A stretch of DNA of 64,000 nt from Pollutimonas bauzanensis (GTDB lineage: Bacteria; Pseudomonadota; Gammaproteobacteria; Burkholderiales; Burkholderiaceae_B). The stretch spans positions 1-64,000 of the forward strand of contig NZ_FQXE01000007.1 in assembly GCF_900129885.1 (NCBI RefSeq), given 5' to 3'. How positions within the stretch are numbered: position 1 is the stretch's first letter; each line of letters opens with the position of its first letter. The notes beneath the pieces are model-generated. The model saw nothing but the letters and a program-made list of their open reading frames with translations, was not told the origin of the DNA and searched no databases. The translations under genes were made by a program, and so were the position numbers. Positions 9,801 through 16,807 of this stretch are shown here, one piece after another.

Positions 9801-10142
9801 TTATTCCCAGCTCTCAATTAAGCTGGCCGCAGCTTTTCCAAAGCCAATAGCGTCTGCTTCGGCCTTGTCTCCGCGTAGGCTGCGGCACTGCCGATTAAGC
9901 GTACCGGCTAGATCAGGGGATCGCGTAACGAAAAAGCGGCGGGCCAGCAGTTCAAACGGTACTTCAGCATCCCGTGTTACGCCATTTGCATCCAGTAATT
10001 CAGGAATCATGCGATTGAGCTTCGTGGACAGAATTTCTAACGTTTTAGCCTCTGTGACAAGACCCGGCACGTCATTAGATGCAGCCACCCAAACCTCTGC
10101 ATTCTGATCCCACTCTGCCTGTATAAATAAGATTTTCTGCAT
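9801..10142 (-). CDS. DUF1902 (HicB-like antitoxin) domain protein
   Basis: The first ~75 residues match DUF1902 proteins: IQAEWDQNAEVWVAASNDVPGLVTEA followed by a MIPELLDANG helix and a PFELLARR end. The fold is the partial RNase-H-like fold of HicB antitoxins. Residues ~76-113 form an extension not usual for the family, ending just before the convergent OLD gene. No HicA-like toxin is visible on either side, so it may be an orphan antitoxin. The ATG start has no strong ribosome-binding site in view. Confidence 0.65.
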   Translation of the reverse strand: MQKILFIQAEWDQNAEVWVAASNDVPGLVTEAKTLEILSTKLNRMIPELLDANGVTRDAEVPFELLARRFFVTRSPDLAGTLNRQCRSLRGDKAEADAIGFGKAAASLIESWE

Positions 10143-10289
10143 AAATCAGGTGCCTCTGGAGCTGATCGACCACCATTATTTTTCCACATCGCTGGCGTGT
10201 CAAATAATTTCGGTTTTGCCGCTTGAAAGAGCCTCGTTCATAGCGGCCTCCCGATTCTCACATTTCGTATTCGCCCCGCGAACATTTCG

Positions 10290-10365
10290 AATGCTGGCGT
10301 CGCCAGCATTTCACTTTTTCCTGGCCGTATGGCCAGGCTTCCCGGTTGCAAAGGTGGAACCTTTG
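10290..10365. repeat. Cluster of three perfect inverted repeats
   Basis: Three hairpin-capable palindromes follow each other: arms AATGCTGGCG/CGCCAGCATT around one T (10290-10310), CCTGGCC-GTAT-GGCCAGG (10320-10337), and CAAAGGT-GGA-ACCTTTG (10349-10365). No gene covers them. They lie just left of the 38-bp repeats and are likely part of the same plasmid control region. Confidence 0.8.
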
Positions 10366-10398
10366 GCACACTGGTGTTTTACCGTAGGCGTAGCCGAA

Positions 10399-10512
10399 GT
10401 GTAAACATACCAGTAGTGCCTTTTTGGGCACGGCATGTGTAAACATGCCCATAGTGCCTTTTTTAAGCACGGTATGTGTAAACATACCCACCGTGCTTTT
10501 TGCATCATGCCA
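10399..10512. repeat. Three ~38-bp direct repeats with palindromic cores
   Basis: GTGTAAACATRCC recurs at 10399, 10437 and 10476, a 38-39 bp period. In copies two and three the core is a palindrome, GGYATGTGTAAACATRCC; the first copy is degenerate on its left half. The spacers hold a second small inverted repeat (GTGCC-TTTTTG-GGCAC, then GTGCC-TTTTTTA-AGCAC). This is the layout of a multi-site binding region for a DNA-binding protein, such as a plasmid partition centromere or a control region. No cognate protein can be named. Confidence 0.8.
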
Positions 10513-10550
10513 ATATATCTGTGTAGGCGCTATTGAAGCCTGCATAAATT

Positions 10551-10705
10551 GCGTTTCATTCGTTTTTATTCGTTTTCGTTAATTTTCAATCGTTTTTGTT
10601 GCGTCTGCTTTGACCAAGCGATCATCCGTGAAGTGTGTTTCTGTTGCGCTCTATTCGTTTTCATTGCGCTTCGTTCGTTTTCATTGCGTTTCATTCGTTA
10701 TTTTT
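10551..10705. repeat. T-rich tandem repeat tract
   Basis: The plus strand is strongly T-rich, built from variants of TTCGTTTTCATTGCGTTTC. Two near-identical copies lie in tandem at 10654-10672 and 10674-10692, with looser copies from 10551 to 10600. There is no coding signal. Such strand-asymmetric tracts occur near plasmid origins and partition sites. Confidence 0.65.
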
Positions 10706-10767
10706 GGTTTTGGTGTAGCCTTTTTGGTTTACATGCAGGCTGAGAAAGCCAGTTGAGGTAGTGTGTG

Positions 10768-10974
10768 ATGAAGAACTCTCACCCCGGCGAATTCATCCAG
10801 GCTGAGGTTATGGAGCCACTGAGTCTAGTCATTGAGGATGCGGCGCGACGCTTCGGCGTTCCTGTCGATCTGTTGGTCGCCGTTCTAGAGGGCCACGCTC
10901 CGATTCCCCAGGCGCTGGCAGATGGTTTAGAACGTGCGGGCTTCAGCACAGCTAGGTTCTGGATGGCCCTATAG
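10768..10974 (+). CDS. Truncated HigA-like antitoxin
   Basis: A 68-residue protein starting HPGEFIQAEVMEPL and continuing through an XRE-type helix-turn-helix (IEDAARRFGVPVDLLVAVLEG) to ARFWMAL. This is the HigA/VapI pattern, but the family normally runs on for ~25-30 residues after the conserved FW; here a stop follows at once. No HigB toxin is visible beside it. It may be an antitoxin remnant or a small DNA-binding regulator. The ATG at 10768 follows TTGAGGTA; an in-frame GTG three bases earlier is possible. An inverted repeat with arms CGATCATG/CATGATCG (10976-11006) lies just after the stop. Confidence 0.6.
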   Translation: MKNSHPGEFIQAEVMEPLSLVIEDAARRFGVPVDLLVAVLEGHAPIPQALADGLERAGFSTARFWMAL

Positions 10975-11006
10975 GCGATCATGCCCAAAGCTGTTGGACA
11001 TGATCG

Positions 11007-11555
11007 ACTTGTCTGAAGCACAGTAGCGGTCGGAATCGTGCCCCGGCCTTGCCGGGGTTAGGTGAGCTATTGGCAACCGAAGCACCTGCTGGGACGGCAG
11101 TACAGCCCTTTGGTGGCGTTTTGCTATTGCATCCATACCTGCCTCCCTGCCTTAATCAGCATTTGCGCCGCCTTGCGGCTCGTAGAGCGTTCTAGCCGCG
11201 CATGATCCACTGTCCCCAGCGTAGCCTCGTCGGGCGCAAGCCCGTAACTGATTTGACGATGCCGCCGAAAGCGCACGCCATTAGGCGTACCCGGAGGGGA
11301 CATGGGCGGATATCCGAGACGCTGCCGCTTCCCAGCCCTTACCTGGGTAAGCCCTCGACCCATTGCAGACCGACAGCTAGTCTTGGCCGTCACATGGTGC
11401 TGCACCGGCGCAAAGTGCGCCGCACACAAATATAGGCCCGTCACCGGGGGCCAGTCTAAGCCCCCTTGGGGGCGTCGATCATGCAGGAGGGGGAGCCGCC
11501 GCGAAGCGGTGGGGGAACCCCGCAGGGGTGCCCCGTGCGGGGCCGAGATCTGCGA
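11007..11555. other. GC-rich intergenic stretch without a recognised gene
   Basis: No convincing protein gene is seen. The stretch holds several hairpins, including CCCCGGC-CTT-GCCGGGG (11041-11057) and CCCCC-TT-GGGGG (11461-11472), and short GC-rich inverted repeats around 11495-11545. An open minus-strand frame (11124-11567) has no family resemblance and an Arg-rich composition typical of a shadow frame. It lies directly before the origin, so it may include a transfer origin or an RNA, but no nick motif is recognised. Confidence 0.5.
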
Positions 11556-11797
11556 ACAGTTTTCCACAGCCTGGCTTCGCGCGTGTGGATTAAATAAATA
11601 TTAAAAGAATATTAGGGGCTAAAAAAATCTGTGGATGAAAGTGCTAAGAGCCTCTTTATATGCAGTTTTCCAGGCTGGTTAGAAAATGACCGTCCTACTT
11701 GAAATACCCCTATGTCCTACCTGAAATGCCCCTACACCCTACCTGAAATACCCCCACACCCTACTTGAAATGCCCCCCATACCATGTCTGAAATGCC
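11556..11797. other. Iteron-type plasmid replication origin (oriV)
   Basis: Five 22-bp iterons with consensus CCTACYTGAAATRCCCC begin at 11694, 11716, 11738, 11760 and 11783 (the last degenerate). To their left lies an AT-rich stretch (about 11590-11630) flanked by three DnaA-box-like 9-mers, each one mismatch from consensus: TTTTCCACA (11560), TGTGGATTA (11584) and TGTGGATGA (11630). Iterons, an unwinding region and DnaA boxes next to a TrfA-type initiator gene are the standard parts of an iteron-controlled theta origin. Function is inferred from this architecture. Confidence 0.8.
11694..11797. repeat. Five 22-bp iterons
   Basis: Direct repeats spaced 22, 22, 22 and 23 bp (about two helical turns), with TGAAATRCC conserved in all. 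Spacing and position before the trfA-like gene indicate initiator-binding sites. They are not a CRISPR array, because there are no unique spacers. Confidence 0.88.
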
Positions 11798-11801
11798 GAA
11801 T

Positions 11802-12158
11802 CTAATCTTCTTTGCCTGCGGCTTTATTTCCCTGCACCCATTCACGGTGCTTCAAGAAGCTTTCCCATCTTTCATTTGATGGGGAGCGGCCTTGCCCTAG
11901 ATCATCGCCAGTCAACAGCCACTCTGCATAGGGTCTGCGATAGTCCAGCAAAGCTATGAGCATGGCCAAGGTGGGCAACTGTCGCTTCAACATAACGTTC
12001 TGCCAACGGGCGGCAGGTATGCCGGTTCGCTCTTCCAAATATCTATAAATGCCACGCCCAGCCGGTGCTAAATCCATAGCCAGATAGATAACGCGATCGC
12101 GTAATTCATCCTCTTTTTGCTGGATTCTCTGCTTTTGTCCGCCGTCGGCATCCATCAT
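11802..12158 (-). CDS. Putative repressor-like DNA-binding protein
   Basis: A 118-residue hydrophilic protein. Residues ~35-85 (YRYLEERTGIPAARWQNVML, then PTLAMLIALL, then RPYAEWLLTGD) follow the pattern of the helix-turn-helix of small phage/plasmid repressors, where an RPEYAxWLLTG box ends the DNA-binding domain. The rest is a charged C-terminal tail. It is transcribed away from the trfA-like gene, with a perfect 21-bp palindrome in the gap between them, so it probably represses the replication genes and itself. The family assignment is by pattern only. Confidence 0.55.
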   Translation of the reverse strand: MMDADGGQKQRIQQKEDELRDRVIYLAMDLAPAGRGIYRYLEERTGIPAARWQNVMLKRQLPTLAMLIALLDYRRPYAEWLLTGDDLGQGRSPSNERWESFLKHREWVQGNKAAGKED

Positions 12159-12195
12159 CTTGCCTTTTCCTAAGAATCATGTATTATTTGCGTTA

Positions 12196-12216
12196 ATCAC
12201 GTAAATTTTACGTGAT
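12196..12216. promoter_or_regulatory. Perfect 21-bp palindrome in the divergent promoter region
   Basis: Arms ATCACGTAAA and TTTACGTGAT flank a central T at 12206. It lies between the minus-strand repressor-like gene (start 12158) and the plus-strand replication genes (first start 12288), where an operator for autoregulation would be expected. Confidence 0.75.
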
Positions 12217-12287
12217 ACATGTCTTTACCTACTCATTTATGCGCTTTGGTACGCAGTGTGGCGGCAAAAGTGTACTTCGGAGTTTAC

Positions 12288-12506
12288 ATGATGATGACCA
12301 ATATCAACTCACATCTTACTTTGTCCGCGCCGGTCATGACAGTAACCGCCTTCTCACAACTCATTGGTCTGGAAGCAAGCGTATTGCAGGCCCAAGTAAA
12401 CCGAGGTTACTGGCCAACTATCAAAGTTGGGAAACGTGTCTTTGTGAACGTTGAAGCTGTTCGCCTACAAGTGAGCAAGAGTTTTTTAGACGCTCTTCCG
12501 CAGTAA
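12288..12506 (+). CDS. Small winged-helix/excisionase-like DNA-binding protein
   Basis: A 72-residue protein containing VTAFSQLIGLEASVLQAQVNRGYWPTIKVGKR, which resembles the MerR/Xis-type winged helix: a helix-turn-helix followed by a WPTxKVGKR wing and VNVEAVR. The ATG at 12288 is preceded by CGGAG at correct spacing; a longer frame from 12219 lacks this. It sits 9 bp before the trfA-like gene, so the two are probably cotranscribed. It could be an auxiliary replication or control protein, or an excisionase for the downstream integrase. Neither role can be decided from sequence. Confidence 0.6.
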   Translation: MMMTNINSHLTLSAPVMTVTAFSQLIGLEASVLQAQVNRGYWPTIKVGKRVFVNVEAVRLQVSKSFLDALPQ

Positions 12507-12515
12507 GCAAGCGCC

Positions 12516-13487
12516 ATGCAGCGGTTAGCAGCTCCTATGGACAACGAACAATCGATGGTTACTCCATCGATTGCTGTCGCTGCGGGTAGGTTGCAAACAC
12601 CGACTGTCTGCTTAATTGCAAGACTGGAAGCGATAGGTGAAGAAGCTCGGAAGAAAAATCGCGATGACAAACCTACTCCGCAGCCGAACGCTCAATTGCC
12701 GCTTTGGCCGCAGACGGTTCGGGGTGTGCCAAACGCCCTGTTACGCACTGCACTGTTCACCATCAGCAAAGATCGCGAAGCATCCAAACCCAGGAACTTG
12801 CTGGCCAGCACAAGCGATATTGACCTGCGCTTTACTGGTGAGCGATTCAATCAGACTGATCTAGATGTGTGGGAGGTTTTGTTGCATGTGGCTCGTACGC
12901 AGCCCCTTGAAACAGAGGTTCGGTTCAGTGCGTATTCCTTGCTAAAGGCACTGGGTAGAGGCACCGGAAAAGCGCAGCGCGAACAACTGAAAGACGGAAT
13001 TGCCCGCCTGCAAGGTGGCGTTGTCGAGATCACATGGAAGAAAGATAGAAAAACCTTCAGCGGCCAACTGGTAGGAAACGCATTCCGCGATGATATGACC
13101 CAAGAATATGTCGTTGTTCTGAATGAAAAACTGCTTGGCCTTTATGACGATGGATATACGCACATAGATTGGACACAACGGAAAGCCTTGAAAAGTAGCC
13201 TATCCAAGTGGCTGCACGGCTTCTTCAGTACCCACGATAAACCGCACCCATACAAGGTTGCAACGGTACGCGCCCTGTGCGGCAGCACCACAAAGGAACT
13301 TTGGAAATTTCGCCAGATGCTTAAGGTCGCCCTTGGTGACTTGGTGACAGCGGGTTTCCTGAAGGAATGGAGTATCACATCTGCTGACCTAGTACGCGTC
13401 GTGGTCGTGTTCCCCGACGATCAGGTTAAGCATATCAACAAAAAGCGCGTCATACATAGACGCAAACCATCAACGTTTACAAGGTAG
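12516..13487 (+). CDS. trfA: TrfA-family plasmid replication initiator
   Basis: A 323-residue protein with the TrfA pattern. It has a variable N-terminus, then PNALLRTALFTISK, the IDLRFTGERFNQTDLDVWEVLLH block, FSAYSLLKALGRGTGKAQREQL, and a second winged-helix half (WTQRKALKSSLSKWLHGFFSTH, then a C-terminal ELWKFRQMLKVALGDL). TrfA binds iterons and recruits host DnaA and helicase at the origin of IncP-like plasmids. The five iterons lie ~700 bp upstream and should be its target. The start may instead be the ATG at 12537; neither has a strong ribosome-binding site. A replication gene in a chromosome-integrated element suggests it can replicate when excised, or is a captured plasmid. Confidence 0.85.
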   Translation: MQRLAAPMDNEQSMVTPSIAVAAGRLQTPTVCLIARLEAIGEEARKKNRDDKPTPQPNAQLPLWPQTVRGVPNALLRTALFTISKDREASKPRNLLASTSDIDLRFTGERFNQTDLDVWEVLLHVARTQPLETEVRFSAYSLLKALGRGTGKAQREQLKDGIARLQGGVVEITWKKDRKTFSGQLVGNAFRDDMTQEYVVVLNEKLLGLYDDGYTHIDWTQRKALKSSLSKWLHGFFSTHDKPHPYKVATVRALCGSTTKELWKFRQMLKVALGDLVTAGFLKEWSITSADLVRVVVVFPDDQVKHINKKRVIHRRKPSTFTR

Positions 13488-13495
13488 AGGCTTAT

Positions 13496-14233
13496 ATGGA
13501 AAAAACTGGTTTTTCACAAAAGAAAATCGTGGAGTTTATTGCTATTGGCCTTGTCGCCATAGCGGCCCTGGGATCGGTCCCGGCGCAGGCTCAAATCCCT
13601 GTGACTGACACGGCGGCGATCACAAAATCTTGGGAAGGTCATTTGGCTGAATTGGCTAAATGGGTAGACCAACTAAAAGCGATGGAACAGCAATATGTGC
13701 AAATGAAAGCGCAATATGACGCCATCACTGGCCCGCGTGGAATGCAAAATTTAATGAATAACGCCACGCACCAGGTACTGCCGGATGACTTCACGCAAAG
13801 CTATAACAAGCTCTTGACAATGGGGCAAGGCGGTGCAAGCAACGGGGCAAAGAAAATATATGACGTTATTAAAAAACTGGACTGCTCACGCTTCGGGGAT
13901 GCGGACACAAAGCTATCTTGTGAGGCCCAGGCATACGCTGAGCCTGAAAATGCTTCATATATTGACAACGCACTCGCTGCCGCGCAAGAACGCGCTGCCC
14001 AGCTACAGCAGTTACTTGGCCAGATTGACGGTGCTACCGACCTGAAAGCTGCGGCTGACTTGTCCAATCGGATTGCAGCAGAACAATCACTATTGCAAAA
14101 CGAACAGACGCTAGTGAATTTGGCGCTTGCGCAGCGCGAAAGCCAGTCGATGCTGCTGGCTCAGGCTCGCCGCGAAGAAGGCAAGAAAGCGATCCTGACC
14201 AATACCGCCAACCCTGTCGGCGGCTTTAAATAA
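13496..14233 (+). CDS. virB5: Type IV secretion minor pilus protein, VirB5/TrbJ type
   Basis: A 245-residue exported protein: an N-terminal hydrophobic signal (IVEFIAIGLVAIAALG) with cleavage after PAQAQ, then a long alpha-helical region with coiled-coil character (LAELAKWVDQLKAMEQQYVQMKAQYDAITG), a GMQNLMNNATH box and a helical C-terminus rich in Gln. This matches VirB5/TrbJ proteins, which cap the conjugative pilus. The ATG follows GTAGAGG. Only two further transfer-like genes follow (lipoprotein, virB6); the ATPases and core-complex genes are absent, so no complete secretion machine is encoded here. Confidence 0.8.
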   Translation: MEKTGFSQKKIVEFIAIGLVAIAALGSVPAQAQIPVTDTAAITKSWEGHLAELAKWVDQLKAMEQQYVQMKAQYDAITGPRGMQNLMNNATHQVLPDDFTQSYNKLLTMGQGGASNGAKKIYDVIKKLDCSRFGDADTKLSCEAQAYAEPENASYIDNALAAAQERAAQLQQLLGQIDGATDLKAAADLSNRIAAEQSLLQNEQTLVNLALAQRESQSMLLAQARREEGKKAILTNTANPVGGFK

Positions 14234-14242
14234 AGGACAACC

Positions 14243-14452
14243 ATGCATATCAACCAATTCAAGCGGCTGTCGGCCTCCCTCACTGTGGCGCTCTTTGCTG
14301 TCGTGCTGACTGGATGCGACAAGAGCAACACCAAGCAGCCCACTGACTCCTACGACCCGATGGCATCCACCCTGGAAAAGATGGCCCAAAAGGGCAAGCA
14401 GGATAAGAAGCAGGACGGCAACACCCAAGCCATCATCAAAACGACGAAGTAG
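14243..14452 (+). CDS. Small lipoprotein, probable entry-exclusion (Eex/TrbK-like)
   Basis: A 69-residue lipoprotein with signal sequence and lipobox (FAVVLTGCDKSN, lipidated Cys about residue 29), then a short charged, Lys/Gln-rich tail. The ATG follows AAAGGA. In IncN, IncW and IncP-type transfer operons a lipoprotein gene of this size lies between virB5/trbJ and virB6/trbL and encodes entry exclusion, blocking uptake of related plasmids. The same position here supports that role, but the sequence itself is too short and variable to prove it. Confidence 0.65.
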   Translation: MHINQFKRLSASLTVALFAVVLTGCDKSNTKQPTDSYDPMASTLEKMAQKGKQDKKQDGNTQAIIKTTK

Positions 14453-14460
14453 GCAACAAA

Positions 14461-15615
14461 ATGGGAATTTTCACGAATTTATCTGAAATAGTTCTTCAAA
14501 CAACCAAGGAATGGGCGGATATCCCCAATACGATTATCGGCTGGGTGACGCCATTGATACTCTTGGGGCTGACTATCTCGATCATGTGGCATGGCTACAA
14601 GATCGTTCGTGGGGCAGGCGGGCAGGATCATCTACTCGATGTGTTTTTCAACTCCATTAGGACATTCCTTGTTGTCGCCCTGTGCCTGACAGCAGGGGCA
14701 TACTCAGCCAATGTGGTCGGCCTATTGCAAGAACTTCGAGATCAGTTAGTAGGTCTGTTTTCTGGTGGGCTGACAAACACTTACGCCGTTCTCGATAAAT
14801 CGGCCGGCCAAGCCGCCGATGCCTATAAGGCGATATGGGATTGGGGTACGGATCATGTGAGTTTTGGGGTCACAGGTTCAGATATCTCAGGTGTGGCCGC
14901 AATCGTAGGCGGCGGGATACTAACTCTGATCGTTGTCGTGTACTGCGCCGTGGCCGCCATCTACTTCATTGCCATTGATTTTGCCTTGGCCGTACTGCTA
15001 GCCATCGGCCCGCTGTTTCTTGCCAGCCTAGCCTTTCAGGCTACCGCACAGTTCTTTAACACCTGGTTCTCTGCCGTCTTGAAATACATCATGACCGCGG
15101 TGGTCATCGCGGCGGTGCTGGGTGTTGGCACATCTGTGATCAGCGGGTACGCAGATGGATTGACAGCGCTGGCCCCTGAAAAGGCGGACTACATCGGAAT
15201 CATGTTTTCATCGTTAGCGGCGGGTCTAATTCTGATCATCCTGACGATAATGGGCGCGCGAGTTGGAGCAGAATTGGCCGGGGGTGCTGCCCTGCATATC
15301 GCGGGCTTGGCACAAGCTGGTAGCTGGGCTGTGAATCCCGCCGGTGCTGCACTATCAAAGGCTGGCAAAGTTACGGGTGCAGCAGCCGGTAATGTGGCCG
15401 GTAGGGCCGGTGCCGCTGTAGCGGGATCAAGCATAGGTAAGGCAATGGGGTCGTCACGGGCCATGCAATACGCAATGGCTGGCGTGAACTCCATGTCTCA
15501 AATGGGCACTGGGGCGGCACGTGCTATGAGTCACCGTTCTATTGTCAGTGCGGCTCGTGCAGGTTTCCAATCCGGTGGCTCTGTAGGCCGTGGAACTGGC
15601 TCGATCACGAAGTAA
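14461..15615 (+). CDS. virB6: Type IV secretion inner-membrane protein, VirB6/TrbL family
   Basis: A 384-residue polytopic protein. Hydrophobic segments are visible near residues 25-45 (TPLILLGLTISIMW), 65-85, 140-195 and 235-270. A Gly/Ala/Ser-rich C-terminal tail (GRAGAAVAGSSIGKAMG, ending in GSVGRGTGSITK) is typical of TrbL/VirB6. VirB6 forms part of the inner-membrane channel of type IV secretion and is the usual target of entry-exclusion proteins. It starts 8 bp after the lipoprotein stop. Coupling with virB5 and the lipoprotein makes this a minimal exclusion-like cassette. Confidence 0.82.
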   Translation: MGIFTNLSEIVLQTTKEWADIPNTIIGWVTPLILLGLTISIMWHGYKIVRGAGGQDHLLDVFFNSIRTFLVVALCLTAGAYSANVVGLLQELRDQLVGLFSGGLTNTYAVLDKSAGQAADAYKAIWDWGTDHVSFGVTGSDISGVAAIVGGGILTLIVVVYCAVAAIYFIAIDFALAVLLAIGPLFLASLAFQATAQFFNTWFSAVLKYIMTAVVIAAVLGVGTSVISGYADGLTALAPEKADYIGIMFSSLAAGLILIILTIMGARVGAELAGGAALHIAGLAQAGSWAVNPAGAALSKAGKVTGAAAGNVAGRAGAAVAGSSIGKAMGSSRAMQYAMAGVNSMSQMGTGAARAMSHRSIVSAARAGFQSGGSVGRGTGSITK

Positions 15616-15620
15616 GCAAA

Positions 15621-15800
15621 ATGTTTGATACGTTCACTACGGTTGTCTTTTGGATAATGGGCGTGTGGGCTTGGTACTCGATATGCCGGGAATTCAAGGC
15701 TAACCCCAGATTCCGTAGGTTCCTCTATTGGTACTCTGTCGTCCTTGTGCCTGTTGCCGTCTATGGCTTTTCTCTGGTGTGGGCAAAGTTATGGCCATAA
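15621..15800 (+). CDS. Small two-helix membrane protein
   Basis: A 59-residue frame with two hydrophobic helices (TTVVFWIMGVWAWYSI and YSVVLVPVAVYGFSLVW) separated by a basic loop (KANPRFRRF). It begins 5 bp after virB6 and its stop overlaps the integrase start by 10 nt, so it is probably translated in the same transcript. It is not recognised; a role with the virB6 channel is only suggested by position. Confidence 0.6.
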   Translation: MFDTFTTVVFWIMGVWAWYSICREFKANPRFRRFLYWYSVVLVPVAVYGFSLVWAKLWP

Positions 15801-16798
15801 CGAAAACTAATGCCGGTTGGTTGGTCGATGTGCAGCCAGGCGGTAGAGGTTCCAAGCGGTACAGAAAGACGTTCCGAACGCAGGCCGAAGCCAAGGTTTG
15901 GGAAACGTGGGTGAAGGCAGAGACAAACAGTAATGCAGCGTGGGCGCCGGAGAAGCGCGATACGCGCAAGCTGCTCGCCCTGGCTGAACTCTGGTACGAC
16001 AACCACGGCAAAGAGTTACGGGCGGCAGAAGATACCTACAAACGCATCAAGGCTGTTATCGATGCGATGGGCAACCCCATAGCCAGCGCCTTTACTGTGA
16101 CCACGTTCACCAAGTACCGGGCAGCACGACTTGAAGAGGGTATCACCCTGAACACGGTCAACCGCGAACATGCCTACCTTCGGGCCATGTTCAATGAGTT
16201 GATCCGCTTGGGCTACTGGAAGAAAGACAATCCGCTGAAAGACCTACGACAGTTTCAGGTTCAGGAAAACGAACTGTCTTATCTGAACAGTGAGCAGATA
16301 CCAGCGCTGCTGGAACAACTGCGGGCGTCGTCAAACGTACATGTATACCTGGTGGCGAAAATTTGCCTATCTACCGGCGCTCGATGGAGCGAGGGCGAAG
16401 GGCTGACTCTTACGCAAGTGCGCGATGGCCTGATTCAGTTTGCCCGCACCAAGTCAGGGAAGACCCGCGCAGTACCGATTACCGATGACCTGGATAAAGC
16501 TATACGCTCCCACCGCAAGATGCACAAGCGGGGCAATGTACTGTTCGACTACTGCACTGGGGCGTTCAAGGAAGCAATCGAACGGGCCAAGATCGAGCTG
16601 CCGCCAGGTCAGCTTACCCATGTGCTGCGCCACACTTTCGCCAGCCACTTTATGATCAACGGCGGCAACATCCTGACCTTGCAGCGGATACTCGGGCACC
16701 AAGATTTGAAGACGACCATGAGGTATGCCCACCTTGCGCCGAACCACTTAGAGGCTGCAAGAACGTTGAATCCAATTTCAGCGGGCAAACTATCGTAA
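15791..16798 (+). CDS. Tyrosine site-specific recombinase (phage-type integrase)
   Basis: A 335-residue integrase. The N-terminal SAM-like core-binding region lies at ~60-160, and the catalytic domain shows the expected residues: Arg in STGARWSEG, Lys in TKSGKTRAVP, His-x-x-Arg in HVLRHTFASH, His in LGHQDL and the nucleophile Tyr in TTMRYAHLAP. Length and spacing resemble P2/P4-type phage integrases. The ATG at 15791 lies inside the small membrane gene; the longer frame from 15728 reads through that gene and is unlikely. It lies ~540 bp from the 3' side of tRNA-Met, the usual arrangement for tRNA-targeted integrative elements. Confidence 0.9.
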   Translation: MAITKTNAGWLVDVQPGGRGSKRYRKTFRTQAEAKVWETWVKAETNSNAAWAPEKRDTRKLLALAELWYDNHGKELRAAEDTYKRIKAVIDAMGNPIASAFTVTTFTKYRAARLEEGITLNTVNREHAYLRAMFNELIRLGYWKKDNPLKDLRQFQVQENELSYLNSEQIPALLEQLRASSNVHVYLVAKICLSTGARWSEGEGLTLTQVRDGLIQFARTKSGKTRAVPITDDLDKAIRSHRKMHKRGNVLFDYCTGAFKEAIERAKIELPPGQLTHVLRHTFASHFMINGGNILTLQRILGHQDLKTTMRYAHLAPNHLEAARTLNPISAGKLS

Positions 16799-16807
16799 CC
16801 GAGGATG

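Noticed and set aside
11124-11567. 147-residue minus-strand frame before the origin
   Set aside because: Arg/Pro-rich, no family resemblance and no start signal; the region is better read as non-coding.
11694-11797. Possible CRISPR array
   Set aside because: The 22-bp repeats follow each other with no unique spacers and lie next to a replication initiator; they are iterons.
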